DNA of 64,000 bases from Dyadobacter sp. 50-39 (GCA_001898145.1 MKSR01000012.1:186001-250000), one strand, 5' to 3'; shown: positions 1-9,805, counted from the stretch's first letter. Notes: generated by a model from the letters alone, not told the origin. Translations and numbers: made by a program.

Positions 1-70
1 ATGGCATTTAGTGGCAGATTACCCGATTTTTACAATTCCCACATTGACCTGTCCTAATTTCAGCACCGTG

Positions 71-2104
71 TCACTGTTCGGAAACGGTAGTAGGAATGTA
101 AACATAAAACACGGAGCCCACGCCGGGGGTACCTTCGGCGGTAATGTAGCCGTGGTGGTTCTGGGCGATTTTCTTGCAGATAGCGAGCCCGATGCCGGTA
201 CCTTCGTATTCATTCCGGCCATGAAGCCGCTGGAACAAATCGAATATCCGGTTCTCGTAACGCTGGTCGAACCCGATACCGTTGTCTGCCACGCTGATCC
301 TGCAAAAATCCCCCTTTCCCTCCCCATCTGCCACGATGGTATAGCCCACTTGCACCAGCGGTTGCCGGTCGGGACTGCTGTACTTAATGCCATTCCCGAT
401 CAGGTTCTGTAAAAGCTGATGAAACTGAACGGGGATGACCGGCAAAACCGGAAGCGGCTGCACTTCCACCACCGCACTTTTCTCGATAATCAGTTCTTCG
501 AGGTCGCTTTTCACTTCGTCTGCAATGCTGTTGAGATCGGTTTCTACAAATTCGAAATTGATTCCGCTCGTGCCGGAATAGCTCAGCAAGGCCTCGATCA
601 GCTTTTGCATCCGAATGGATGCCGCGATAATGCGTGAGAAATGATCCTTGGTGCTTTCGGAGAAATGCTGCGATTCCTTTTCCATGATCCGGCTGCTGAA
701 TGCGCGGATCTTACGTAACGGCTCCTGCAAGTCGTGCGACGCCACATAGCTGAACGACGCAAGCTCTTCATTATTCCTGCGCAGCTCCATGTTCTTTTTA
801 TGCAGGGCATCGCTGAGTTCGACATCCTTGGTCACGTCCTGCAAGGCCCCGATCATCAGGTGGTTGTCTCCTTCCCGGATAAAATTTCCGCTCAGCCGGA
901 AGTACTTCATCTCGCCGTTTTTGGTAATGATCCGGTAAGTGTTCTGCACGATTACCTTCGTTTCATAGGCCCTTATGCCGTCGCGGATGGCCTGGTGCCG
1001 GTCCTCGGGATGCAGGAAAGAAAGGAATTGTTCAAAAGAAGGGATAAACTCGCGCGGCTTGTAACCAATGAGCCGGTAGAGGTTATCGGAGCATTCGAGC
1101 TCGTTGGTGGTCACATTCCAGGCGTAGCTGCCCATGTTGGCGTTCTCCTCGGAATGTCTGAAGATTGAATTCTGTATGGCTAGCTGCCGGTTGAGATCTT
1201 TGAGCCTGAGGTCCGATTTGAGTTCTTCGGAGATATTACGCGTGGTTACCGTGACGCTGTCTTCCAGTTTTTCAATCGAAGCTTCGTACCAGACGATATC
1301 GCCGCCCCGCCTGACGTCGGTCTGGTAGCTGTCCGGGCGCCCTGTTTCGACACATTTTACCAGCTTTTCGAACACACCGTTTCTGAAAATACCCGGATAC
1401 ACCTCCCGGCAGGTCTTTCCTGCCACGCTGCCCCCTTCCTCCGCACTCCGCCCGAATGCATCTTCATTGGAATACACAATACGAAAATCCATGATCCGGC
1501 CAGCCGGGTTACGGATCGGCTCATAGGAAGCAATGCCGTTTCCTGCCGTGTTGAGGATAGACTGCAAAAACTGCTCCGAGTGTTTGAGCTGCCGTGTACG
1601 CTCTTCGACCTGCGCTTCCATCTGCTCCGCAAATGTAATCTGGTCGTGGATATCCATACAGCCTCCTACATAGCCGATGAAAGTGCCGGTTGCCGTATAA
1701 CGCGGAACGCCCCTGTCGGCAATCCAGCGGTACTGGCCGTCGTGCCGGCGCAGGCGGTAATCCATACTGAACTCCCTTCGCGCATCGAAATGTGTCGTGT
1801 AAATGGAGAGACATCTCTCAAAATCGTCCGGATGAACGCCCTCCGCCCAGCCATTTCCGAGCTCCTGCTCCATACTCCGGCCGGTGAAACCGAGCCAGCC
1901 TTTATTGAAAAAGTAACAGAGCTTGTCGGGACCCGAGAGCCAGATCAGCACCGGGGCCGTGTCGGCAATGGCACGGAAACGTCCTTCCATTTCTTGTATG
2001 TATGCGAGCGCATCGCCTTCGCCGGTGCGCCCCAGCCGGGCCTTGTCCAATTCCGCCTCCAGTTCTTCAATGCGTTTTCGCAACGCATCCGTTTCTGCGT
2101 TCAT
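71..2104 (-). CDS. PAS-domain sensor histidine kinase
   Basis: 677-residue cytoplasmic sensor kinase with no transmembrane segment. A short coiled coil (about residues 1-25) precedes three PAS domains (about 35-155, 177-290 and 315-430); the first has the PAS_3-type HPDD and GYVGG motifs. A HisKA dimerisation domain follows, with the phospho-acceptor His457 in ASHDLQEPL. The HATPase_c domain (about 550-677) shows an N box near LLQNLIGNGIKYS, a DNGIG G1 box and GTGIGLAICKK. The DLQEPL form of the H box is typical of light- or redox-type PAS kinases in Bacteroidota. No receiver domain is attached; the receiver protein upstream at 2201-2662 (97 bases between them, same strand) is the obvious partner. 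The input signal cannot be read from the sequence. Confidence 0.93.
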   Translation of the reverse strand: MNAETDALRKRIEELEAELDKARLGRTGEGDALAYIQEMEGRFRAIADTAPVLIWLSGPDKLCYFFNKGWLGFTGRSMEQELGNGWAEGVHPDDFERCLSIYTTHFDARREFSMDYRLRRHDGQYRWIADRGVPRYTATGTFIGYVGGCMDIHDQITFAEQMEAQVEERTRQLKHSEQFLQSILNTAGNGIASYEPIRNPAGRIMDFRIVYSNEDAFGRSAEEGGSVAGKTCREVYPGIFRNGVFEKLVKCVETGRPDSYQTDVRRGGDIVWYEASIEKLEDSVTVTTRNISEELKSDLRLKDLNRQLAIQNSIFRHSEENANMGSYAWNVTTNELECSDNLYRLIGYKPREFIPSFEQFLSFLHPEDRHQAIRDGIRAYETKVIVQNTYRIITKNGEMKYFRLSGNFIREGDNHLMIGALQDVTKDVELSDALHKKNMELRRNNEELASFSYVASHDLQEPLRKIRAFSSRIMEKESQHFSESTKDHFSRIIAASIRMQKLIEALLSYSGTSGINFEFVETDLNSIADEVKSDLEELIIEKSAVVEVQPLPVLPVIPVQFHQLLQNLIGNGIKYSSPDRQPLVQVGYTIVADGEGKGDFCRISVADNGIGFDQRYENRIFDLFQRLHGRNEYEGTGIGLAICKKIAQNHHGYITAEGTPGVGSVFYVYIPTTVSEQ

Positions 2105-2200
2105 ATCGAGGTTATCGCCGTTTCAATCCCACCCAAGTTACACGCCCATTGCCAGAATACCAACGCAGGATGAAGATTTAGGGTTAACATGAGTCGGATG

Positions 2201-2662
2201 CTATGACAAGAGGTTTTGCCTCAGGATAAATTCCAGCTCACTTGAAACGTCAATGATACACTCGGGACCACCACACATCCGTAGCAATGAAATTTCGTAC
2301 GCAGCTTTGATGACCGCCCTGATTTGCTCTTCATCCCATGGCTTCTCCATTCGATAATGCACCTGCCCCTTACCCAGGGCTTCGGCAACAGCGGCGAGCT
2401 CCGTAAAGCCCGTCAGCAGTACTCTCATCGTATCCGGGTGCCGTTCCAAAACTTTGATCAGCAACTCAACACCCGTCATCCCAGGCATGCGCTGGTCAGT
2501 AATCAAAATATGGACCGGATTCCTTTTTAGAATTTCCAAAGCATCGGCAGGAGAGTCGGTGATATGCACGTTGAACTCCTTCCGAAACGTCGCTTTGAAC
2601 GAATTGAGATTATGAATTTCGTCATCCACATAAAGAACAGATATCGTTTTCGAAGTCGCCAT
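2201..2662 (-). CDS. Stand-alone response regulator receiver protein
   Basis: About 153 residues from the preferred start at 2662, where MATSKTISVLYVDDE begins the receiver fold. An in-frame ATG at 2725 would add 21 residues that do not look like part of the domain. The receiver has the acidic pair (VDDE), the phospho-acceptor Asp in ILITDQRMPG, the conserved Thr in LLTGF and the Lys in MEKPW. This DQRMPGM..VELL pattern resembles receivers of RpfG-type regulators, but no HD-GYP or DNA-binding output follows; the last 40 or so residues have no recognised fold. It lies just upstream of the PAS kinase gene on the same strand, so the pair is probably co-transcribed, with the regulator acting through protein contacts. 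Confidence 0.88.
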   Translation of the reverse strand: MATSKTISVLYVDDEIHNLNSFKATFRKEFNVHITDSPADALEILKRNPVHILITDQRMPGMTGVELLIKVLERHPDTMRVLLTGFTELAAVAEALGKGQVHYRMEKPWDEEQIRAVIKAAYEISLLRMCGGPECIIDVSSELEFILRQNLLS

Positions 2663-2969
2663 CAGGAGTGATTGTAGGATTAGGTTGGCCTTTAAGTCGG
2701 GGCTGTTACCCGCCGCATGGTCCAATATTACGCTTCTCCATCAATTCACAGGAAAAGACTTATCAACAGACTGCATTAAAAAATCAAAAGGTTGTTAGGT
2801 CAAAATAGAAGGCATATAACATTTGAATCGTCCAAGGGAAACCCAACTGCCCCGTTTAAAAAGTTTTCATCTATACAGGCGTTTTGAAAAGAGTAGGCAA
2901 AGTTGTTTTATACGTTTTGAGATTCGGAAATTGTTTTAATTTTATACGAATTAATTCTATACATCCCAC
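2663..2969. promoter_or_regulatory. Divergent promoter region between receiver gene and hybrid kinase
   Basis: About 307 non-coding bases separate the minus-strand receiver gene from the plus-strand hybrid kinase. The part next to the kinase is AT-rich. It holds a TTTG at 2883-2886 and a TACGTTTTG at 2911-2919, which loosely resemble the Bacteroidota -33 TTTG / -7 TAnnTTTG elements, but spacing and match are imperfect. No clear hairpin or gene was seen. Confidence 0.35.
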
Positions 2970-5327
2970 ATGCAATCCAAGTTCTCACCCAAGTCGCTCG
3001 ATATGGTCATTACCGGTATCAATGCAGGGATATGGGATTGGGTTTTTGCAACGAACGAGCAGGTATGGTCCGACCGGTTTTTTGAGCTGCTTGGCTATCA
3101 GCCGGGTGAAATTCCCACTGGATATGAAGCATTTACCGGGCTCCTGGTCCACCCCGACGACAAGCAAACCGTGGCCGACGCCATCCGTGAGCAGTTTGAA
3201 AACAACATCCCTTACCTGGTGCAGGTAAGGCTCAAAACCAAGCATAACGGCTACCGCTACTTCGAATGCCGCGGCAATGTGCGGTTCGAAAACGGCAAGC
3301 CGGAGCGAATGGTGGGATCGGTTTCCGACATCCACGACGACGTCATGCTGCGGGAGCAGCCCGGAAAACTGGATGGTGTTTTACAGGACCTTACGCAACG
3401 AAAAATAGTCGAGGAAAAGCTGAGCGTCATTTTTCAGTATTCCACCGATGCGCATTTGCTGCTGGATGAAACGGGTATCATGGACTGTAACGAAGCAGCT
3501 GTGAAAATGCTGCGGTGCAAGAATAAAAGCGAACTCCTTTCCATCCACCCGGCGCATTTCTCACCCGAATTCCAGCCCGACGGACGGCGCTCATCGGAAA
3601 AGTCCGTGGAAATGGACCGGCTTGCTTACGAAAACGGCTATAACCGGTTTGAATGGGTGCACCGCCGAATGGATGGGGAGGAATTCCCCGTGGAAGTGAC
3701 GCTCAATCCCGTATCGATCAGCAACAAGAAAGTGCTGCTCGTGGTATGGCACGACATTACACACCGCAAACGCGCAGAAGAACTGATCCGGCGCAATGAA
3801 GCAATGCTGGCCGAATCCCAGCAACTGACGCACAGCGGCAGTTGGGAAGCGGACCTCATTACCGGCCAGAACTACTGGTCTGACGAAGCATTCCGCATTT
3901 TTGGCCTGGAACCTGGCAGCACCGGTCCCGATACCGAGCTGTTTTCGAGCATGATCCATCCGGACGACCTCCCCTCGTACAAATCACACATCCGCGATGC
4001 GATCAACCACCTCCAACCGGCCAGCTTCCATTTGCGCATCGTGCTGCGCGACGGCACGGTGAAGTTCATCCATGCGATCGGAAAGCCATTCACAGACGCT
4101 ACCGGAAGGGTTACCAAACTGTACGGGGCGATCATGGATATCGACGAGCAGAAGAAAACGGAGCAGGAATTGATTCATGCAAAGGAACAGGCCGAGATGG
4201 CGGCTGTGGCCAAATCACAGTTCCTATCCACGATGAGCCATGAGATACGGACCCCTATGAACGCAGTGATCGGGTTCACCCATTTGTTGTTACAGCAAAA
4301 CCCGAAGCCGGAGCAGATGGAATATCTCAATATCCTTAAATTTTCCGCTGAAAACCTGCTGGCGCTGATTAATGACATCCTGGATTTCAGTAAGATAGAA
4401 GCCGGAAAGATCGATTTTGAAGAAGTAGATTTCAACATCCTCTCGTTACTGGAAAACATCCGCTCGGGTATTCTGCAAAAAGCCAACGAAAAAGGGATAC
4501 CGCTGAAATTGCAGGTTGCCAGCGATATCAATATTACGGTAGTCGGCGACCCTACCCGGCTCGGCCAGATCATGACCAATCTCGTCAGCAATGCCGTGAA
4601 ATTCACGGAGAACGGCAAAGTAACGATCTCGGCAGCCATCGCAGCACGTACCGATGACCACGTCAGGATCGACTTTCGTGTAGCCGACACGGGGATTGGA
4701 ATACCTCCTGAAAAACTCGAACATATTTTCGACAGCTTCACGCAAGCCACTTCCGACACCACCCGCAAGTATGGCGGCTCAGGCCTCGGCCTGACGATCA
4801 CCAAACGGCTGCTCGAACTTCAAAACAGCCAGATTTACGTCGAAAGCGAACCCGGTAAGGGATCGGCGTTCTATTTCAGTCTGTCTTTCCCGATCAGTGA
4901 AAAGCATCTCGCCGAGCAATCCACTGGCGCCCCGGCCCACTATTTCAATTTGAAAGGGATGAAGTTGCTCATTGTGGAGGATAATAACATTAATGTCCTG
5001 CTGATGAAGAATTTCATGAAGCAATGGGACGTGCAATATGACCTTGCCGAGAACGGTCTCGTTGCTCTCGAGAAAGTGCAGGCCAACGATTACAACCTTG
5101 TGCTGATGGACCTTCAGATGCCCGAGATGGATGGCTACGAAGCTACGCGCCGCATCCGCCGGCTTCCCGACGAGAAGTACCAGCACCTGCCGATCATCGC
5201 ATTGACGGCTTCTGCCATGCTGGATATTAAGGATATTGCATTTACGGTGGGGATGAACGATTATATCAGCAAGCCATTCTCACCAGCCGAGTTGTATTCC
5301 AAGATCGCGTCCTACTGGAAGAAATAG
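2970..5327 (+). CDS. PAS-domain hybrid sensor histidine kinase with C-terminal receiver
   Basis: 785-residue soluble hybrid kinase. Three PAS/PAC units lie at about residues 10-125, 145-265 and 275-395. The first and third have HPDD motifs typical of PAS_3; the second carries a VVWHDITHRK PAC end. The HisKA H box is FLSTMSHEIRTPMN with His424. The HATPase domain (about 515-640) has the N box, DTGIGIP and GGSGLGLTI. The C-terminal receiver starts near residue 667 (LLIVEDNN), with phospho-acceptor Asp714 in LVLMDLQMPEMDGY and the conserved Lys in YISKPFSP. The architecture implies an intramolecular phosphorelay, but no Hpt domain is attached or adjacent. It is divergent from the receiver/kinase pair upstream. 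Confidence 0.95.
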   Translation: MQSKFSPKSLDMVITGINAGIWDWVFATNEQVWSDRFFELLGYQPGEIPTGYEAFTGLLVHPDDKQTVADAIREQFENNIPYLVQVRLKTKHNGYRYFECRGNVRFENGKPERMVGSVSDIHDDVMLREQPGKLDGVLQDLTQRKIVEEKLSVIFQYSTDAHLLLDETGIMDCNEAAVKMLRCKNKSELLSIHPAHFSPEFQPDGRRSSEKSVEMDRLAYENGYNRFEWVHRRMDGEEFPVEVTLNPVSISNKKVLLVVWHDITHRKRAEELIRRNEAMLAESQQLTHSGSWEADLITGQNYWSDEAFRIFGLEPGSTGPDTELFSSMIHPDDLPSYKSHIRDAINHLQPASFHLRIVLRDGTVKFIHAIGKPFTDATGRVTKLYGAIMDIDEQKKTEQELIHAKEQAEMAAVAKSQFLSTMSHEIRTPMNAVIGFTHLLLQQNPKPEQMEYLNILKFSAENLLALINDILDFSKIEAGKIDFEEVDFNILSLLENIRSGILQKANEKGIPLKLQVASDINITVVGDPTRLGQIMTNLVSNAVKFTENGKVTISAAIAARTDDHVRIDFRVADTGIGIPPEKLEHIFDSFTQATSDTTRKYGGSGLGLTITKRLLELQNSQIYVESEPGKGSAFYFSLSFPISEKHLAEQSTGAPAHYFNLKGMKLLIVEDNNINVLLMKNFMKQWDVQYDLAENGLVALEKVQANDYNLVLMDLQMPEMDGYEATRRIRRLPDEKYQHLPIIALTASAMLDIKDIAFTVGMNDYISKPFSPAELYSKIASYWKK

Positions 5328-5551
5328 GCCGCTCTCCGCAGCGAATCAATCCGTGCCGAATGGATGCCGAGGCTCGGTTTAACATCCCCGTCCAGTACTC
5401 TTCCAAACGCTCCGGGCGACCAGCGCAGCTTATAGGGCGTCCTCCGCGGCGCGCGCTTTTCGTGAAAAAACAGGGGGTCGCAAAATCTTAAAATCAGGCA
5501 TATAATTAAGAGAACAACAGCCCATGACGGGGATTTGATACGTTCTGCCAT
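5312..5551 (-). CDS. Possible small single-pass membrane protein, 79 residues
   Basis: Reading from an ATG at 5551 gives a 79-residue product with one hydrophobic segment (WAVVLLIICLILRF) and a basic C-terminal half containing RWSPGAFGRVLDGD. It overlaps the 3' end of the hybrid kinase gene by 16 bases on the opposite strand. The protein-like composition is the only support; I recognise no family. A longer in-frame start at 5596 exists. The reading frame could be fortuitous. Confidence 0.3.
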   Translation of the reverse strand: MAERIKSPSWAVVLLIICLILRFCDPLFFHEKRAPRRTPYKLRWSPGAFGRVLDGDVKPSLGIHSARIDSLRRAAYFFQ

Positions 5552-5833
5552 ACGATTGTGTTGAAGGGTTTGGGTGAAATGCGATGCCCATTTCACCCAA
5601 TTTTCGGGCTTCCCGGGCCCATGCGGAAATTTATTTATCGCCCGGTCAGAAGCGATGAGTAATCGCTTATTTCACTCATTGAGTCCTAATCACTTTCAAC
5701 TTCCCGAAACCCGTATTTTGACCGCAGGCTATTTGCATGCACGCCGATTATTCATTGTGTTCGATGTTTTGCCTAAAACCCACCGATATTCCGCAACGGA
5801 ATCTGAGTCGTATCAAAAAAACATCTTACACAC
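5552..5833 (+). promoter_or_regulatory. Upstream region of the S74/T9SS gene pair
   Basis: Non-coding stretch upstream of the first S74 protein. It includes AT-rich tracts and a TATTTTGACC near 5714 that only loosely resembles a Bacteroidota -7 element. No repeat, RNA gene or strong hairpin was seen. Confidence 0.25.
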
Positions 5834-7327
5834 ATGAAAAATTTAGCCAATCACTCACCGGGTCATCCTATTTCCGCCGCCGCCCCGGTGTCGCTGAAAT
5901 TGAAGATTTGGAAGGTCTTTTCCCGTAAACCCAAGGCCATCATAGTCATACTGCTGTCGGTTAGCCTGTTGCTCCAGTCCCAGTTCATAAATGCACAGGC
6001 GCCGCAGCAGTTTAGTTTTCAAGGGGTCGCACGAAAAGCTGACGGTGCGGTCGTCGCGAATTCACCAGTACAATTAAAATTCTCCATCCAGGATGAGATT
6101 GGGGGTCTTTACTTCGAAGAACAGCAAACCGCTTCAACCAATGCACAAGGCATTTTCAACGTCAAAATTGGTGCGGTCAATCCAATTACCAGCGTTGACT
6201 GGAAATTAAAAAGCTATTTTCTTCACATTGAAATCGATCCGACAAATACCGGTGACTTCACTTACCTAGGTGCTACTCAATTAATAAGTGTTCCCTTCTC
6301 ATTGCATTCAGCAGAAGCAGCAAAGCTTATCAATGACGATCCCATCATTCAAACCGGGAAGTCCAGCAAGGGCCAAATCTTGCCGCCTTTGGGTAGCAAT
6401 AGCACTAAACTTGTTTGGTATCCTCGTAATGGCTCATTTAGATTTGGAGCTGTAAGTGGCACTCAGTGGGATGATGCCCAAAATGGAAATTATTCTTTCG
6501 CAGGTGGAGTGGATGGAACGGCTTCTGGCATCTACTCGGCTGCTTTTGGGCATGGAACGGTTGCGAAGGCTGAAGGGGGATTTGCCCTGGGCCTATTCAA
6601 CGATAACACGGACGCAGTGGGGGGCATTCCACGGCTTTTTCAAGTCGGTAATGGCTTTAATGAAAACAATCGCCAAAATGCCATTACGATCTTGGCCAAC
6701 GGAAACATTGGCATAGGCAGCAATGCCTTAGTGCCACAATTCTTGCTAGATATTGGAGGTCGCGCTAGGATCAGGAATAACGGCGCTACGGCCGGCATAT
6801 ATTTGAACAATTCTGCCAACGCATCGGATGCATTTGTTGGATTGGTCAACGACGATGAGATGGGCTTTTACTTAGGCGGTGCTTGGAGATTAGTTGCAAC
6901 AAAATCGGGAAATGTCTACGCCCAGCAGTTTATCAACAGTTCTGATAAAGCGTTGAAAAGAGACATCTTCCCTCTCGGCACCAGTCTTTCAAAACTCTAT
7001 TCCGTTAATGGCTATCATTACTATTGGAAAACGGACAAAACCAATGACAATCTTCAAACTGGCGTAATAGCTCAGGAAGTGGAAAAGAATTTTCCCGAAT
7101 TGGTCTCGATTGGCAAAGACGGCTACAAAGCCGTCAACTACATCGGCCTGATCCCCCACCTCATCGAGGCCGTCAAAGAACTTGACAAAAAAACCGATGA
7201 AATCGCAGCTTTGAAAAAAGAACTCGCTTCGGTTCAGGAAATGAATAAAAAACTGAGCGCATTAGAGGCCAGCGTCAAAGAGCTATTATCCGGGCAAGCC
7301 GCAACCTCAACCAGAACGAGCAAATGA
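5834..7327 (+). CDS. Secreted YadA-like / peptidase S74 chaperone-domain protein, copy 1
   Basis: 497-residue predicted secreted protein. A long N-terminal signal has its hydrophobic core at about residues 35-52 (VILLSVSLLLQSQF), ending in NAQA. An N-terminal beta domain beginning FQGVARKADG follows. The centre has trimeric-autotransporter-like repeats with alternating AFG/GT/AEGG motifs. The C-terminal S74 intramolecular chaperone domain contains the autocleavage dyad Ser370/Lys375 in SSDKALKRDI, then GVIAQEVEKNFPELV and YIGLIPHLIEAVKEL leading into a coiled coil. S74 domains trimerise fibrous proteins and can cleave themselves off; that role is family knowledge. The stop overlaps the next start as ATGA, so it is coupled to the T9SS protein. 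A paralogue lies at 8178. S74 domains are common in phage tail fibres, but the signal peptide and neighbours argue for a cell-surface protein. Confidence 0.85.
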   Translation: MKNLANHSPGHPISAAAPVSLKLKIWKVFSRKPKAIIVILLSVSLLLQSQFINAQAPQQFSFQGVARKADGAVVANSPVQLKFSIQDEIGGLYFEEQQTASTNAQGIFNVKIGAVNPITSVDWKLKSYFLHIEIDPTNTGDFTYLGATQLISVPFSLHSAEAAKLINDDPIIQTGKSSKGQILPPLGSNSTKLVWYPRNGSFRFGAVSGTQWDDAQNGNYSFAGGVDGTASGIYSAAFGHGTVAKAEGGFALGLFNDNTDAVGGIPRLFQVGNGFNENNRQNAITILANGNIGIGSNALVPQFLLDIGGRARIRNNGATAGIYLNNSANASDAFVGLVNDDEMGFYLGGAWRLVATKSGNVYAQQFINSSDKALKRDIFPLGTSLSKLYSVNGYHYYWKTDKTNDNLQTGVIAQEVEKNFPELVSIGKDGYKAVNYIGLIPHLIEAVKELDKKTDEIAALKKELASVQEMNKKLSALEASVKELLSGQAATSTRTSK

Positions 7328-8019
7328 AAAAACTTTTAGTCATCGCTGCGGTTGCTGCTTGCGCATCTCATGCGCAGGCGCAACAAATTTCTCCCGGAGG
7401 ACTTTATGCCGCCAGCGCCTCGGGTTCTGCCAATGGCGTGAGCGTCAACTGGGTGCTGGGCAGCCTTAATTCGTTCTCGGATTTGTCCGTCCTGCCGGTG
7501 AGGCTTATCAGTTTTGAGGGAAAGCTAAATGCATCCGGACTTTCCGAATTGCACTGGAAAACAGCCGAGGAAGTAAATAACCTTGGTTTTGAGATCCAGA
7601 AATCACTGGATGGTAAAAGCTGGGAGCTCCTGGCGTGGGTGGATGGTGCTGGAAACTCCAACACGGAACATACTTACCAATATACAGACCTGGCATTTAC
7701 GACGACGAGCTACTACCGGTTGAGGCAGGTCGATATGGATGATTCCTACACATACAGCAAAATCGTGTGCGTGATCCCTGAAAAAGAAAGCCTGGACAGG
7801 TTCTACGTTTATCCCAATCCGTCACGGGAGAACAAGGTTAAAATTCAAATGCCCGAGCGCACGCAAAGGCTGATATTGTTCGACTTGTTGGGCCGCAAGC
7901 TGGGCCAGTTCGAAACGCCGGGCACCAGCTACACGATTACATTGCCAAACACCGGATCATTTCTGCTGCAAATCGACACTCCCGTCGGCAGCAAAACGAC
8001 AAAACTGATTTTCTACTGA
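7324..8019 (+). CDS. T9SS type A sorting-domain protein
   Basis: 231-residue secreted protein. It begins with a clear signal peptide (LLVIAAVAACASHAQAQ). A middle beta domain contains LHWKTAEEVNNLGFEIQKS, a motif very common next to Bacteroidota sorting domains. The C-terminus (about residues 160-231) is a T9SS type A sorting domain: YVYPNPS, LFDLLGR, then a beta-rich end KTTKLIFY. T9SS substrates cross the outer membrane and are usually anchored to or released from the surface. The start overlaps the previous stop by 4 bases, so it is translated with the S74 protein and may be its surface partner. No catalytic domain is present. Confidence 0.88.
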   Translation: MKKLLVIAAVAACASHAQAQQISPGGLYAASASGSANGVSVNWVLGSLNSFSDLSVLPVRLISFEGKLNASGLSELHWKTAEEVNNLGFEIQKSLDGKSWELLAWVDGAGNSNTEHTYQYTDLAFTTTSYYRLRQVDMDDSYTYSKIVCVIPEKESLDRFYVYPNPSRENKVKIQMPERTQRLILFDLLGRKLGQFETPGTSYTITLPNTGSFLLQIDTPVGSKTTKLIFY

Positions 8020-8038
8020 GGGTTAACTTGGGTTTATT

Positions 8039-8074
8039 CAGGGGCCACCGTTTTGGTGGTCTCTGTTTTGTTTT
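8039..8074 (+). terminator. Rho-independent terminator after the S74/T9SS pair
   Basis: Bases 8039-8065 form an 11 bp stem with a few G-T pairs (GGCCACC pairing with GGTGGTC) and a 5 base loop, followed by TTTTGTTTT. Its sequence and surroundings closely match the terminator after the second S74 gene. Confidence 0.75.
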
Positions 8075-8177
8075 CCACTAAAAATCCCGCGCTGACCGCT
8101 AACTCATCGGATTCGTTTCAAAATCCTAACCTGGCGATGTTGGGAAAATTTATCTTAGTCACTAATTAACAATCGCA

Positions 8178-9770
8178 ATGCAAAGGGGAATTCTAGTACT
8201 TTTTCTAATTTGTCTGGCTTCAATCTTGGTGCCTGCTCATGCCCAGGCACCCTACAAATTCACGTTCCAGGGCCAGGCCCTTGACGACAACCTGCAACCT
8301 ATCCAAAATGGCTCCGTAACGGTTAGAATAAGTATTATCCAGACCCAGCCGCTGGGACCCCAAGTTTTTGAGGAGGTACATTCAACAAATACCAATTTAA
8401 ACGGATTCTTTACTGTGACGGTCGGTTCCGCGGGCGGAGATCTTTCACAAATTCCTTGGCCTTATGATGTTTTCTTTCTTAAAGCAGAAGTAGACGACCA
8501 AAACAACGGTAAATTTCACTTTATCGGAATGACCCAACTTTTGAGCGTGCCCTACTCACTTTATGCGAACGAGTCCGGTAAATGGAGGGATCAGGAACCG
8601 ATTGTTCAAAAGGGAGAATTACTAGTTGGGCAAACGCTTCCTCCGGTTGGTGCCGGAGCCAGGATGATTTGGTACCCACGTAAGGCAGCTTTCCGCGTGG
8701 GATCAAACTTCAATAAATGGGAGGATCAGGAAATGGGGAAATTCACCTTTGCGTCGGGCTTAGACACACAAGCTTTTGGAGACTATTCCTCCGCATTTGG
8801 GGACCGTTCTTCCTCCATGGGCAAGTATTCTATCTCGGGCGGCTTCTTGAACGTTGCGAATGGGAAAGCAGCCATTGCGTTGGGATTTTCGAACAATGCT
8901 GATAAAGACCACTCTATTGCACTTGGACACACGTCGCAGGCGCTTAACCCGTTTTCCGTAGCCATAGGTTCCGGAGCTGCCGCCATGGCCGACCACGCCG
9001 TTGCCCTTGGGCATCACACCGTCGCCAAAGCGAGTTTTGGGCTGGCGGTCGGCCTTTATAATAACTCATTTGACCAGCCTAACGGTGGGCTGACCGACAG
9101 GCTTTTTCAAATAGGTAACGGAACGGATTTAAATAACAGAACCAATGCGATGACCGTATTGCGAAACGGCAATATCGGTATCGGGGGTAAGGCGACGATT
9201 CCCGAATTTATTCTAGATGTGGCTTCCCGCATGCGCATTCGCAATGATGGCAGTACGGCCGGGCTATATTTAAATAATTCCCAAAACAAACCGGAAGGCT
9301 TTATGGGAATGAAAACCGATAAGCAAATTGGCTTTTACCTCAACGGAGCATGGAGGTTTTGGATTGATGAAAACGGAAACGCTTCGACCCAATATGGGGT
9401 ACTTCAAATTTTCTCTTCAGACAAGCGTCTGAAACGAGATATCAACCCACTCAAAGGCAGCCTGGACGCCATCAGCCAGGTACACGGTTATCATTACCAC
9501 TGGATCGATGCGAACAGGGGAACTGATTTGCAAACGGGTGTATTGGCACAGGAAGTGGAGAAGTATTTTCCTGAGCTTGTTCAAGCCAATGACAAAGGAT
9601 TTAAAACTGTCAATTACATAGGACTTATCCCGCATCTGATCGAGTCAGTCAAAGAGCTGAAAAATCAGACGGCAGAAATTGCGGAACTAAGGAAAGAAAT
9701 ACGTCAGCTCAAATTATCGGTCGGTACCGACATGAATGCTGCGCCACGAAATACAGCCAAAACTAAATAG
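8178..9770 (+). CDS. Secreted YadA-like / peptidase S74 chaperone-domain protein, copy 2
   Basis: 530-residue paralogue of the protein at 5834. The signal peptide (ILVLFLICLASILVPAHAQA) is followed by the same N-terminal beta domain (FTFQGQALDDNLQP). There is a longer run of roughly 14-residue YadA-head-like repeats with SxAxG patterns (SSAFGDRSS, AIALGFSNN, SIALGHTSQ, SVAIGSGAA, AVALGHHTV) at about residues 190-300. The C-terminal S74 domain keeps Ser414/Lys419 in FSSDKRLKRDI and TGVLAQEVEKYFPELV, and ends in a coiled coil. It differs from copy 1 mainly by extra head repeats. Trimeric fibre formation followed by self-cleavage is inferred from the family. Confidence 0.86.
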   Translation: MQRGILVLFLICLASILVPAHAQAPYKFTFQGQALDDNLQPIQNGSVTVRISIIQTQPLGPQVFEEVHSTNTNLNGFFTVTVGSAGGDLSQIPWPYDVFFLKAEVDDQNNGKFHFIGMTQLLSVPYSLYANESGKWRDQEPIVQKGELLVGQTLPPVGAGARMIWYPRKAAFRVGSNFNKWEDQEMGKFTFASGLDTQAFGDYSSAFGDRSSSMGKYSISGGFLNVANGKAAIALGFSNNADKDHSIALGHTSQALNPFSVAIGSGAAAMADHAVALGHHTVAKASFGLAVGLYNNSFDQPNGGLTDRLFQIGNGTDLNNRTNAMTVLRNGNIGIGGKATIPEFILDVASRMRIRNDGSTAGLYLNNSQNKPEGFMGMKTDKQIGFYLNGAWRFWIDENGNASTQYGVLQIFSSDKRLKRDINPLKGSLDAISQVHGYHYHWIDANRGTDLQTGVLAQEVEKYFPELVQANDKGFKTVNYIGLIPHLIESVKELKNQTAEIAELRKEIRQLKLSVGTDMNAAPRNTAKTK

Positions 9771-9805
9771 AACTACATTTTTTATGAGGGTTAAGGGTGA
9801 TTCAG

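Noticed and set aside
5834-9770. Prophage tail-fibre genes
   Set aside because: S74 domains occur in phage, but signal peptides, the T9SS neighbour and lack of other phage genes argue against it.
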